The position numbers and the translations under genes are program-made. A stretch of 64,000 nucleotides of DNA, taken from Collinsella aerofaciens ATCC 25986. GTDB taxonomy: Bacteria > Actinomycetota > Coriobacteriia > Coriobacteriales > Coriobacteriaceae. The stretch covers positions 124,001-188,000 of the forward strand of contig NZ_CP048433.1 of the NCBI RefSeq assembly GCF_010509075.1. Direction: 5' to 3'. Positions 8,551 through 16,412 of this stretch are shown piece by piece (the first letter of the stretch is position 1; each line of letters starts with the position of its first letter). The notes under the pieces are model-generated. The model was not told the origin of the DNA. It did not search any database and was given only the letters and a program-made list of their open reading frames with translations.

Positions 8551-10048
8551 GGTGTCCTCCAACTTGATCGTTGCGCTCGCGCGCGGTGGCGCCGGCGGTA
8601 AAGCTTAATCCCTTGACGAGCGCGTTCTTGCCGTACTTGCCTTTCACGGCCAGGACGGCGCGCGCCAGGTCGCGCTCGCGCTCATCGGCCTCGATATCGC
8701 TGAACAGATCGATGGTGGCAAATTCCTCGGGCACAAGATTGCTAAAGCCCAGGTTGATGCGCTTGACCGGTCGTTTGGGATCGACAGTCTGCGCCCAGAG
8801 CTCATCGAAATAGCCCATGATCTTCTTGAACGAATTGGTACGCTCGGGCAGCTTTCGCGAGGCGTTGGAGTGCGCAAAGAGTGCGGCATAGCCACCACGC
8901 GGTTTGCCGCCATGCTCTCCCACAAAGATGCCATCGATTGCTTGCGCTTCGCGCACTAGGCGACGCCTTTCGTCATCGCGTTGGACGGGTTTGGGCGCAC
9001 GGGGTGCGAGCTCGGGGCCGGCGGTTGCGGCGGGCTCGACGCTCGACGTGCTCGAGCGCAGGTGCCCGCATCCGTCCACATATTGCGCTGTACCGCTGGC
9101 GTCGAGGCGGCGTATGTCGGCACGCTCGCTCGCATAACCCACAAAGAGCGAGATGCTGTCGCAGACCACGTGCTTATCGACTAAGTCCAACACGGCGTTG
9201 TCGACCATCTCGCGTAAGACGGTGTAGGCTTGCTCGTAGGCATAGCCCTTCGAGAGCACCTGTCCTGTGGTGGTTGAGGTTGCCTGCGGGCGATAGGCTT
9301 GGATATCGGCGATGGTCGTTGGCTCGCGCCCGAAGGCGTGGTCGATGAGATATTCGGCGTTGACGCCGAGCTCGTCGTAGAGCAGGTTTTCGTCGAGTGC
9401 GGCGACGCCCATCAGGTCGTAGACGCCGTATTTCTCGAGACGGGCCGCCACGCCGGGGCCGATGCCCCAGATGTCGGTGATGGGGCGGTGGGGCCAGATT
9501 TCTTTGCGAAAGGTTTCGTCGTCGAGTACGCCAATGCGGCTGGCTACGTGCTTGGCGGTGACGTCGAGTGCTACCTTGGCCTGGAATAGGTTGGGGCCGA
9601 TGCCGACCGTCGCCGTGATGCCGGTGCGCGCCAAGACCTCGTCGCGCAGCGTGCAGGCGAGCCCTTCCGCATCTGTGTGATAGAGGTCCAGATAGGGCGT
9701 CACGTCGATAAAGCACTCATCGATGGAGTAGACGTGCACGTCCTGGGGGCTGACGTATTCCAGATAGATGCCGTAGATTTGCGCCGACACTTCCATGTAG
9801 TGCTGCATGCGCGGTACGGCTTTGATGTAGTCGATGCCGTCGGGAATCTCAAACAGACGGCAGCGATTGTGAATCCCTAAGTCCTTCATGGCCTGTGTGA
9901 TGGCGAGGCAGATGGTCGTGCGCCCGCGCGATTCGTCGGCAACGACCAGGTTGGTGGTGAGCGGGTTGAGCCCGCGGTCGACGCACTCGACGCTGGCATA
10001 AAACGTCTTGAGGTCGATGCAGATATAGGTGTGACGCTCGTGCCCCAC
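8543..10048 (-). CDS. Y-family DNA polymerase (UmuC/UvrX type)
   Basis: This is an error-prone translesion polymerase of 501 residues. The palm motif YICIDLKTFYASVECV near the N terminus and YSIDECFIDVT hold the metal-binding Asp/Glu residues. The helix-hairpin-helix ITDIWGIGPGVAARLEKYGV follows, and the little-finger domain is interrupted by a Pro/Arg-rich linker (about residues 345-390). The start is set at GTG10048 behind GGGAGG. An upstream in-frame ATG would place the LexA box inside the coding region, so it is rejected. With the following YolD gene it matches the uvrX-yolD and yqjW-yqjX arrangement of bacilli. Confidence 0.9.
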   Translation of the reverse strand: MGHERHTYICIDLKTFYASVECVDRGLNPLTTNLVVADESRGRTTICLAITQAMKDLGIHNRCRLFEIPDGIDYIKAVPRMQHYMEVSAQIYGIYLEYVSPQDVHVYSIDECFIDVTPYLDLYHTDAEGLACTLRDEVLARTGITATVGIGPNLFQAKVALDVTAKHVASRIGVLDDETFRKEIWPHRPITDIWGIGPGVAARLEKYGVYDLMGVAALDENLLYDELGVNAEYLIDHAFGREPTTIADIQAYRPQATSTTTGQVLSKGYAYEQAYTVLREMVDNAVLDLVDKHVVCDSISLFVGYASERADIRRLDASGTAQYVDGCGHLRSSTSSVEPAATAGPELAPRAPKPVQRDDERRRLVREAQAIDGIFVGEHGGKPRGGYAALFAHSNASRKLPERTNSFKKIMGYFDELWAQTVDPKRPVKRINLGFSNLVPEEFATIDLFSDIEADERERDLARAVLAVKGKYGKNALVKGLSFTAGATARERNDQVGGHRA

Positions 10049-10077
10049 GCGTCCTCCCATCAAACACATGTTCTTAT

Positions 10078-10091
10078 CGAATATCTGTTCG
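10078..10091 (-). promoter_or_regulatory. LexA (SOS) box of the polymerase operon
   Basis: Read on the minus strand this is CGAACAGATATTCG, which fits the Gram-positive LexA consensus CGAAC-N4-GTTCG with one mismatch. It directly follows the -10 element, so LexA would block transcription. Confidence 0.8.
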
Positions 10092-10120
10092 ATAATACCC
10101 GCTCGTCCGGACATCGTCAA
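10092..10120 (-). promoter_or_regulatory. Promoter of the polymerase-YolD operon
   Basis: On the minus strand TTGACG (10120-10115) and TATTAT (10097-10092) are 17 bp apart, immediately upstream of the LexA box. Confidence 0.75.
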
Positions 10121-10158
10121 AACCTGTCAAAAAGGGACTGGTTTGTTTTGGTAGGTAT
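10121..10158. repeat. REP-like short repeat, family 1, copy a
   Basis: Contains ACCTGTCAAAAAGGGACTGG and GGTAGGT. About 35 of 39 positions match the copy at 59833-59868. Confidence 0.6.
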
Positions 10159-10222
10159 GGTCGTGCGGTTGGATCGGGTTTTTTAACGCAGCTCTAAAGA
10201 GTGCGAAACAGCTCGGAAAACC

Positions 10223-10810
10223 TTGCTTCGTAGCATGAGCCTAACGATTGATACCGCCTATGCGCACGGAAGGGTTGTGGGAAAGATGGTCAATTACGGG
10301 TTTGGTATGCCGACGCGCCTTGTTGCGGATGGAGACGTGGCTCGCTGGTGCGGACGATTGGTCGCTCACTACGGTGGCACCAAGGCGCTGGTCGTGTTGG
10401 GCGGTGACAAGCATACGCGCGATGAGCTTGTCTCGGCGGCACTTGGCTCGCTTGATCGAGCCCTACTCGAGCGCGTACTTTTCCGCTGCGGCTCGGTTGG
10501 GGGCGACGGGGGAGACGAACTGATCGACGAAGCCGTGGCCCTGGCGACCGACGAAGGCGTGGACTTTGTCCTGGCGATTGGCGATGCCGATACTGCTGGC
10601 TTTGCGCGCGAGCTCGCGCGTCGCATGGCGGCGCTCGATGCCGGCGAAGACGGTTTTGTCCCTTATGGATGCATTCTCTCGGAGGGCAAGGCGCCTGCTG
10701 TCGTGGGCACCGGTGAGGTTCCCGTTTTTGCCATTATCGCGCCCGAACTGCTGGAGGGCATCGGGTCTCCTCTGCGTGAGTTGCTCGGTAGCATCTGCGC
10801 CGCGGCCTAA
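10223..10810 (+). CDS. Half-length iron-containing alcohol dehydrogenase-like protein
   Basis: The 195-residue product matches the N-terminal nucleotide-binding half of the Fe-ADH/dehydroquinate-synthase fold: VNYGFGMPTRLVADG, then KALVVLGGDKHTRDEL, and VDFVLAIGDADTAGFAREL in place of the usual GGGS phosphate loop. The helical C-terminal domain with the metal-binding histidines is absent, so dehydrogenase activity is doubtful. It could be a decayed remnant or a small binding protein. The start is uncertain: TTG10223, ATG10235, GTG10277 (GGAAGG 3 nt upstream) and ATG10286 are all in frame. A REP-like palindrome follows the stop. Confidence 0.6.
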   Translation: MLRSMSLTIDTAYAHGRVVGKMVNYGFGMPTRLVADGDVARWCGRLVAHYGGTKALVVLGGDKHTRDELVSAALGSLDRALLERVLFRCGSVGGDGGDELIDEAVALATDEGVDFVLAIGDADTAGFARELARRMAALDAGEDGFVPYGCILSEGKAPAVVGTGEVPVFAIIAPELLEGIGSPLRELLGSICAAA

Positions 10811-10820
10811 TATTTGCCAT

Positions 10821-10884
10821 AAAAGGACGGGTTATTTTTGGTTGGTAAAGCGTTTGACCTGCCAAAATAAGCCTGTCCCTTTTT
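10821..10884. repeat. REP-like palindrome, family 1, full inverted copy c
   Basis: The arm AAAAGGACGGGTTATTTTTG (from 10821) is imperfectly complementary to the arm ending CAAAATAAGCCTGTCCCTTT (about 10862-10881). It forms a long hairpin between the Fe-ADH-like gene and pgi and may also terminate transcription. Confidence 0.6.
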
Positions 10885-11009
10885 AATCGGTTGCCGTTTG
10901 GGGGCCGATTGGCAACGCTCGCTGATTGTAGTCTTGACCTGCGCTAGAATAGTGGCATCTGAATGTCCGGGCGCATGGAGGCGTGCGCCCGTATGCTGAG
11001 GAGGACTCT

Positions 11010-12704
11010 ATGGCAACTGTTGCCGCACCTATCGATGCTACGTCGACTGCCGCTTGGAAGGCGCTCGAGGCTCATCAGGAGAAGCTCGAGGCCGAAGGTA
11101 TCGACCTCAAGGCCTGGTTCGCTGCTGACGCCGACCGCGTGAACAAGCTGAGCTTTGACGCCGGTGACCTGCACTTCGATCTGTCGAAGAACCTGGTGAC
11201 CGATGAGACCGTCAAGCTGCTGTGCGATCTTGCCCGCGAGGTGAAGCTCGAGGAGCGCCGCGACGCCATGTTCTCTGGCGAGCACATCAACACTACCGAG
11301 GACCGCGCTGTCCTGCACACCGCGCTGCGCCGCCCGGCAAGCGAGAAGGGCCAGCTCATCGTCGACGGCCAGGACGTCGTCGCCGACGTGCACGAGGTCC
11401 TCGACCGCATGTATGCCTTCGCCGAGCGCGTGCGCTCCGGTGAGTGGAAGGGCGTTACCGGCAAGAAGATCGAGCATCTGGTGTCCATCGGCATCGGCGG
11501 CTCCGACCTGGGCCCGGTCATGGCCTACGAGGCTCTGCGTCCCTATGCCGACGCCGGTATCGACTGCCGCTACATCTCCAACATCGACCCCAACGACCAG
11601 GCCGAGAAGCTCAAGGGCCTGGATCCCGAGACCACGCTCGTAATCATCGTCTCCAAGACCTTCACCACGCTCGAGACCCTCACCAACGCCCGCGAGGTCA
11701 AGACCTGGATGCTCGAGCAGCTCAAGGCTCAGGGCGCCATCGACGGCTCCGATGAGCAGAACGCCGAGGCCGTGGCAAAGCACTTCGTCGCCGTTTCCAC
11801 CGCACTCGAGAAGGTCGAGGCCTTCGGTATCGACCCCGCCAACGCCTTCGGTTTCTGGAACTGGGTTGGCGGCCGCTATTCCGTTGACTCCGCCGTGGGC
11901 CTGTCGCTGATCGTCGTGCTCGGCCCCGAGCGCTTCCAGCAGTTCCTCGAAGGCTTCCACGCCATCGACGAGTACTTCTGCAACACCCCGCTCGAGAACA
12001 ACGCCGTCGCGCTGATGGGCCTGCTCAATGTCTGGTACGTCAACTTCTTCGGTTCCAAGAGCCACGCCGTGCTTCCGTACTGCCAGTATCTGCACCGCTT
12101 CCCGGCCTACCTGCAGCAGCTCACCATGGAGTCCAACGGCAAGCATGTCCGCTGGGACGGCAGCGCCGTGACCTCTGACACCGGTGAGATCTTCTGGGGC
12201 GAGCCCGGTACCAACGGCCAGCATGCCTTCTACCAGCTGCTGCACCAGGGCACCGTGGTGGTTCCGGCCGATTTCATCGCCTTCGCCAATACCGCCAACC
12301 CTGCGACCGACAGCGGCCAGGATGTCCACGAGCTGTTCCTGGGCAACTTCCTGGCCCAGACCAAGGCGCTCGCCTTTGGTAAGACGGCCGATGAGGTTCG
12401 TGCCGAGGGCACGCCCGAGCAGATCGTCCCGGCCCGTTGCTTTGAGGGCAATCGCCCGACGACCTCGATCTTCGGCGACACGCTGACCCCGTTCGCACTC
12501 GGCGAGCTCATCGCCCTGTACGAGCACATCACGTTTGTCGAGGGCACGGTCTGGGGCATCGACTCCTACGACCAGTGGGGCGTCGAGCTGGGCAAGCAGC
12601 TTGCCAAGCAGATTACCCCGGCCTTCCACGATGACGCCGCCAAGGCCGAACAGGACGCTTCGACCCAGGCGCTCATCGAGTTCTATCGCGCGCATCGCAA
12701 GTAG
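11010..12704 (+). CDS. pgi: Glucose-6-phosphate isomerase
   Basis: This enzyme interconverts glucose-6-phosphate and fructose-6-phosphate in glycolysis and gluconeogenesis. The 564-residue protein shows [32 protein letters not shown], the signature [26 protein letters not shown] and the catalytic region [19 protein letters not shown]. The length fits the bacterial family. ATG11010 follows GAGGAGG at good distance; an in-frame ATG 27 nt upstream lacks an RBS. A TAGAAT -10-like element lies at 10945-10950. A strong terminator follows. Confidence 0.96.
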   Translation: MATVAAPIDATSTAAWKALEAHQEKLEAEGIDLKAWFAADADRVNKLSFDAGDLHFDLSKNLVTDETVKLLCDLAREVKLEERRDAMFSGEHINTTEDRAVLHTALRRPASEKGQLIVDGQDVVADVHEVLDRMYAFAERVRSGEWKGVTGKKIEHLVSIGIGGSDLGPVMAYEALRPYADAGIDCRYISNIDPNDQAEKLKGLDPETTLVIIVSKTFTTLETLTNAREVKTWMLEQLKAQGAIDGSDEQNAEAVAKHFVAVSTALEKVEAFGIDPANAFGFWNWVGGRYSVDSAVGLSLIVVLGPERFQQFLEGFHAIDEYFCNTPLENNAVALMGLLNVWYVNFFGSKSHAVLPYCQYLHRFPAYLQQLTMESNGKHVRWDGSAVTSDTGEIFWGEPGTNGQHAFYQLLHQGTVVVPADFIAFANTANPATDSGQDVHELFLGNFLAQTKALAFGKTADEVRAEGTPEQIVPARCFEGNRPTTSIFGDTLTPFALGELIALYEHITFVEGTVWGIDSYDQWGVELGKQLAKQITPAFHDDAAKAEQDASTQALIEFYRAHRK

Positions 12705-12725
12705 TTTTTACGGCCGAGTTGGCTT

Positions 12726-12748
12726 ATGGCTGAAAGGGGCCCGTATCC
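12726..12748. repeat. 23-bp direct repeat, left copy (in the pgi terminator)
   Basis: ATGGCTGAAAGGGGCCCGTA followed by TCC. The same 23 bp recur with one difference at 16226-16248, bounding the coupling-protein/ClpP segment. Confidence 0.65.
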
Positions 12749-12773
12749 GTTGGGATGCGGGCCCCTTTGCTTT
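12733..12773 (+). terminator. pgi terminator
   Basis: AAAGGGGCCCG (12733-12743) pairs with CGGGCCCCTTT (12758-12768), extended by an inner ATCC/GGAT stem, and is followed by a T-rich tract. Confidence 0.85.
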
Positions 12774-12843
12774 GCCGTGGTCCCGGGGCGCACGGCCTTT
12801 GTGGAACATCGCCGGGGCGCCGCGCGCTGCGAGAACCCTGCGC

Positions 12844-14148
12844 CTAGATCTCGGCCTCCGCATGGTCTCGCTGCGCCTCGGGCAGCTCCCCGTAGAGCGG
12901 ATGGTCTTCGAGCCTAAAGCGCTCGACCTGTTCGGGAGTGCGACCGCGCACAAAGAGCCACGAGCGATCGATCGGCGTCGCCATGAGCGTGCTGGGCAGC
13001 GCGTCGGCGCGGTCGGAAAACACCCGGGCACTCTCGGGATCCTGGAACGCCAGCACCAGATGCGTGTCGCAGTTGCCCATGATGGAGCGTGCGCGTGCCT
13101 CGCCATAGAGCGCATCGAGCTGGTTGGTCGACTGCAGCAGCAGCGTTGCCCAGATGTTGCGGCTTCGGATAATCGAGAGCACGTTGTCGATCTGGGGGAT
13201 CTGCAGATTTGCGAAGTCATCGAGCATAAAGCGCACGGGCACGGGCAGGCTGCCGTCGGGCTGCCTATCGGCCTCACGAATGAGGCCCATAAACGCCTGC
13301 GAAATAAAGAGGCCGGTCAGCGGATCGAGATTGCGGTCAATATCGCTCACGGTTACAAATAGGGCGCAGGGGGTGTGTCCCATGGAAGCGAAGTCCACCT
13401 GATGGCACTCACGATAGAGCTGTGCCGCACCGTCGAATCCCAGACACATGACCTTTTCGGCAAGGATGCCGACGATGCTCGCGTGCATGCGCTCGGCATT
13501 TTGCGTAATGGCGTAGCGCCGCCATAGCGAGAGGGCATAGCTTTGGGGGTCGATCGTGATCAGGTCGTCAAACAATCGACCCGTGGCACCGTCCTGCAGG
13601 TGCTCGATCAGCTTGATGACCGAGCTGATCGTCTGCTCGTCGGCGGGTAGCTGTTCGGTGACGTAGGCGATAAGACACGACAGCAGGTTTGCCGCCGCAT
13701 GATCCCAAAAAGGCTGGTTGTTGTCCTCGATGGGGCAGATGGCCTTTGCCACCGAGAGGATGTCCTGCTGGTTGGGCCTGCCGTCCGCCTTGCGGCGAAT
13801 GTGCCTCAGGGGGTTGTAGCCGCAGCGCTCGATGCCGGGCGCAAGGGCCGGGACGGTGTTGAGGTCGGCGAAGTTGAGACATTGCACGCGGTAGCCGTGG
13901 GCTGCCAGCACGGGTCCCACTTCGCGACAGAGCGTGCCTTTGGTGTCGAGCACGATGTAGCTTGCGTTCATTTGCAGCAGGTTGGGCTTGAGGACGTTTC
14001 GGGTCTTGCCGGCTCCCGAGGGGCCGATCACAAGTGCGTTGTTGTTGAGTCCCGTTTGGCGGGTGTCGCAGGAAAGCGTTCGATCCTTGGCGAGGATGGT
14101 GGACGATGCGGACTCAGATGCGGCGAGGCGGCTGGCGAGGTTAGACAT
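12844..14148 (-). CDS. Type IV coupling protein-like ATPase (VirD4/TraG family)
   Basis: Family members dock DNA-relaxase complexes onto conjugation channels. The 434-residue product has Walker A GPSGAGKT (42-49), YIVLDTKGTLCREVG, and a Walker B-type strand VRFMLDDFANLQIPQ (usually LDEFANLG), followed by ILLQSTNQLDALYG-like helicase-fold sequence. The N-terminal membrane helices usual in TraG/VirD4 are missing, so this resembles the shorter soluble forms. AGGAGG precedes ATG14148. An alternative upstream frame extension is low-complexity shadow sequence of the ClpP-like gene. The gene overlaps the ClpP-like stop by 8 nt, and no relaxase or integrase is visible nearby. Confidence 0.85.
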   Translation of the reverse strand: MSNLASRLAASESASSTILAKDRTLSCDTRQTGLNNNALVIGPSGAGKTRNVLKPNLLQMNASYIVLDTKGTLCREVGPVLAAHGYRVQCLNFADLNTVPALAPGIERCGYNPLRHIRRKADGRPNQQDILSVAKAICPIEDNNQPFWDHAAANLLSCLIAYVTEQLPADEQTISSVIKLIEHLQDGATGRLFDDLITIDPQSYALSLWRRYAITQNAERMHASIVGILAEKVMCLGFDGAAQLYRECHQVDFASMGHTPCALFVTVSDIDRNLDPLTGLFISQAFMGLIREADRQPDGSLPVPVRFMLDDFANLQIPQIDNVLSIIRSRNIWATLLLQSTNQLDALYGEARARSIMGNCDTHLVLAFQDPESARVFSDRADALPSTLMATPIDRSWLFVRGRTPEQVERFRLEDHPLYGELPEAQRDHAEAEI

Positions 14149-14758
14149 GGGCGACCTCCTTGGTGGTCGAGAGGATTTCGTGGGCAAAGCCGAGCTCGAC
14201 GGCGCGCTCGGCCGAAAGGTAGGTGTCTTTTGCAGTGAGGGACTGGATGCGCTTGGGCGTGAGGCCGCTGCGGTCCGAGAGGATTTGCGTGAGGGTCTTG
14301 CGGGTCTGCATGAGACGCCGGCTGGTTTCCTGTAGCGCAAGTGCCGAGCCGCCTGCCCCCTGGGGGATCAGCGGGTCGTGAATCATGAGCTCTGCATGGG
14401 GCGCCATGCGGCAATCGTCGCCGCCCATAAAGATCACGGCACCCATGGACGCGGCGAATTCCAGACAAACGGTGCGGATGGGGCACGATGCGAGGCGCAT
14501 GGCGTCATAGATCGCAAGACCCGATCGCACGCTTCCGCCGGCGCTGGCGACAAATATGGTGATGGGACGGCTGGGGTCGGTGGCATCGAGCAGGCGGATC
14601 TGCTGGCATAGGTCGTGAGCCATCGGGGTTTCGATGTTTCCCATGACGGAGAGCTCGCGACGGGCGAGCATCTCATCGTAAATGCTGGTGAGCGTGATAC
14701 CTCGGGCGGATTCACGCATGGTGAGGGGGCTGATGATGGGGGAATGATTGGTGTCCAT
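14141..14758 (-). CDS. ClpP-like serine protease of a mobile module
   Basis: The 205-residue protein has the ClpP/crotonase fold with all three catalytic positions in context: Ser in EFAASMGAVIFMGG (ClpP has AASMGA), His in HAELMIHDPLI, and Asp in AKDTYLSAERAVELGF. SAGGSVRSGLAIYDAM matches the ClpP oxyanion strand. It lacks the usual housekeeping neighbours (tig, clpX) and instead overlaps a conjugation-type ATPase gene, like accessory ClpP-family proteases on phages and integrative elements. The substrate is unknown; trimming of a transfer or head-like protein is speculation. ATG14758 is preceded by AAAGGAG. Confidence 0.85.
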   Translation of the reverse strand: MDTNHSPIISPLTMRESARGITLTSIYDEMLARRELSVMGNIETPMAHDLCQQIRLLDATDPSRPITIFVASAGGSVRSGLAIYDAMRLASCPIRTVCLEFAASMGAVIFMGGDDCRMAPHAELMIHDPLIPQGAGGSALALQETSRRLMQTRKTLTQILSDRSGLTPKRIQSLTAKDTYLSAERAVELGFAHEILSTTKEVAHV

Positions 14759-14821
14759 GAGGACTCCTTTCTGTTGGTGGTGTTGTGGAATAGAGTCGCT
14801 GCCCGCGGAGGGGCTGGCGGG

Positions 14822-15712
14822 CTACAGGGTTCGTCCGAGCCTGAGATCGAGCTCGGTTGTGGGGCAGGCTGCCTGTCCGTGCGGCTCGCAAGCGCCAAGG
14901 GCTCCAAAGCGATGGAGCGTTGCGACGGGCGTGGTGTAGGCGAGCCGCAGCTGATGCTCGATAGGGGCACATCCGTCATTTTTGTAATGAGCCGCGTAGT
15001 ACTGCGCGATGCTGGCGTTCATCTCGCTGCCATTGCGATGGCGCTCAAACTGGCGTCTGCAGGTCTCGATGATCTTTGATACCGACTTGGGTGCCGTCGC
15101 GGGAACAAGGGCGAGATAGCCCTCAAATAGCTCGTTGATGTTCAGGAGGCACAGCAGGTCGATCAGCGTCCTTATGGCCGCTCCCTCGGCGGAAAAGTGC
15201 GCGGTCATGCGGTTATATCGGTTGCGGTCGACGATGGCCGCATGGGGTCTTGGAGTTTTCTGCCCCGTGGTCCCGGGCTTTTGCCGCGCCTGTGTATTGA
15301 GCTCGACGTTGCAGCGCTTGAGGCCGTCCAACGGAAGGAACAGTGCGGTGCGCAGGGTGTTCCGCTTGCTTTCGAGTTCATGACGCTCGTCGGGTTCCCA
15401 TTCGAGCTTGAGTTTCGTGTCGAGCGCCGTAAGCATATGGGCTAGGCAGCCTACGGTAAGGACGCACGAATCGTTGTCGCGTTTTGGGGCATAGGGGTCT
15501 GTCAGCTTGCGAATGTCGGGGTCGCCCATGATCTTTGTGCAGCGCTTCAGCAGTTGAGGGTGGTCGGCCAAGATCGTCGCGAGCGGTAGCGACGCGTAGT
15601 TCTTGATGGTCGCGGCGGCAAAGGCGGCGTCATATTCGTTTGCATATGCTCGCTCAATTCGGGCATCCAGAATGCTTTTCTTACCGCCGTCTTCAGCGCG
15701 GTGGTTTGTCAT
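14822..15712 (-). CDS. Hypothetical protein of the transfer-like module
   Basis: The 296-residue product is not recognised. It is mostly helical and hydrophilic, without signal peptide or membrane segment, and carries several short Cys/His sites (NDSCVLTVGCLAHM, KRCNVEL, ETCRRQFERH, CEPHGQAACP). ATG15712 follows GGAG at 5 nt spacing. The upstream in-frame extension is His/Gln-rich and overlaps tandem repeats, so it is probably not translated. It is the first gene of a three-gene minus-strand operon with the ClpP-like and coupling ATPase genes. A DNA-binding or mobilisation role is possible from context only. Confidence 0.65.
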   Translation of the reverse strand: MTNHRAEDGGKKSILDARIERAYANEYDAAFAAATIKNYASLPLATILADHPQLLKRCTKIMGDPDIRKLTDPYAPKRDNDSCVLTVGCLAHMLTALDTKLKLEWEPDERHELESKRNTLRTALFLPLDGLKRCNVELNTQARQKPGTTGQKTPRPHAAIVDRNRYNRMTAHFSAEGAAIRTLIDLLCLLNINELFEGYLALVPATAPKSVSKIIETCRRQFERHRNGSEMNASIAQYYAAHYKNDGCAPIEHQLRLAYTTPVATLHRFGALGACEPHGQAACPTTELDLRLGRTL

Positions 15713-15728
15713 AGCTTCTCCAATCGGT

Positions 15729-15799
15729 TGATGTTCGTGCTGTTTGTTGATGTGTTGGTTGTCGTGAGTGATGTGCTTGCCGTGGGTGATGTGCTGACG
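15729..15799. repeat. Iterated TGATGT motifs (iteron-like)
   Basis: TGATGT recurs near 15729, 15748, 15769 and 15787 with 18-21 bp spacing. The last two units, GTGAGTGATGTGCTTGCC and GTGGGTGATGTGCTGACG, match at 14 of 18 positions. Possible origin iterons or repressor sites. Confidence 0.35.
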
Positions 15800-16225
15800 T
15801 TGGGGTGCTATGCGGTTTTCAATGAGCCCGTGAGGCAGTTGCTGCAGGGGTGGGATGGAACGGCCCATGCAAGGCGGAAGGCATCGTGCTCAAAATCGAG
15901 ACAGCAATGCCCTGGGTGCCTCACATGTGGCAGTTACCTCATTAAGTTGTCATTGCGTTTGGGGTTGTACTTTGCCGATCTTCCTTCTCTTACACGCTAA
16001 AACTCAAACTTCATATGCTCGATCTACTTAAAACCGCAACGGCGGTCTTTTTTCAACTTATATGTCGGAACGCGTCTTTGCAAGTACTTTTTTGCCTTTG
16101 TTTCAAATGGGGTGGTTTTGCAACCGTCACGCGCCACGCTATGCAAGCGTGTCCCGGCTCGGATAAGATGGTGCGATCGAGTTCTACCGCGCTCACCGCA
16201 GTAGTCTTTGTTGCTGAGATAGGTC

Positions 16226-16267
16226 ATGGCCGAAAGGGGCCCGTATCCCAACAGATACGGGCCCCTT
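16226..16267. repeat. 23-bp direct repeat, right copy, within a hairpin
   Basis: ATGGCCGAAAGGGGCCCGTA followed by TCC repeats 12726-12748 with one change. AAGGGGCCCGTATC (16234-16247) and GATACGGGCCCCTT (16254-16267) form a perfect 14-bp stem. No gene ends here on either strand, so it does not look like a native terminator. Confidence 0.65.
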
Positions 16268-16412
16268 GCTATTTAAATGGGCATGAGGGTGTATTGAGGG
16301 GGGTGTTCCTATAGTTTTGTCAACTGGGCAATGCTGTTTTCGAGATTGAATCGCGACATGCTAACGCCAGGCCTTTCGGCCGATGGGCTCCAATCTGTTC
16401 GGAGCGCTTCGA

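Larger units (their letters stand above)
15713..16412. other. 700-bp non-coding stretch upstream of the transfer-like operon
   Basis: No convincing gene. It holds repeated TGATGT motifs (15729-15799), a small hairpin ACCGC/GCGGT with T-run at 16033-16052, a duplicate of the pgi terminator hairpin (16226-16267), and the presumed right end of the IS110 element (from about 16335). Confidence 0.6.

Noticed and set aside
10944-12695. A 583-codon open frame antisense to pgi
   Set aside because: Shadow of a strongly conserved gene; no family resemblance and no RBS.
15740-15800. CRISPR array
   Set aside because: Repeats are short (18-21 bp), imperfect and contiguous without spacers.
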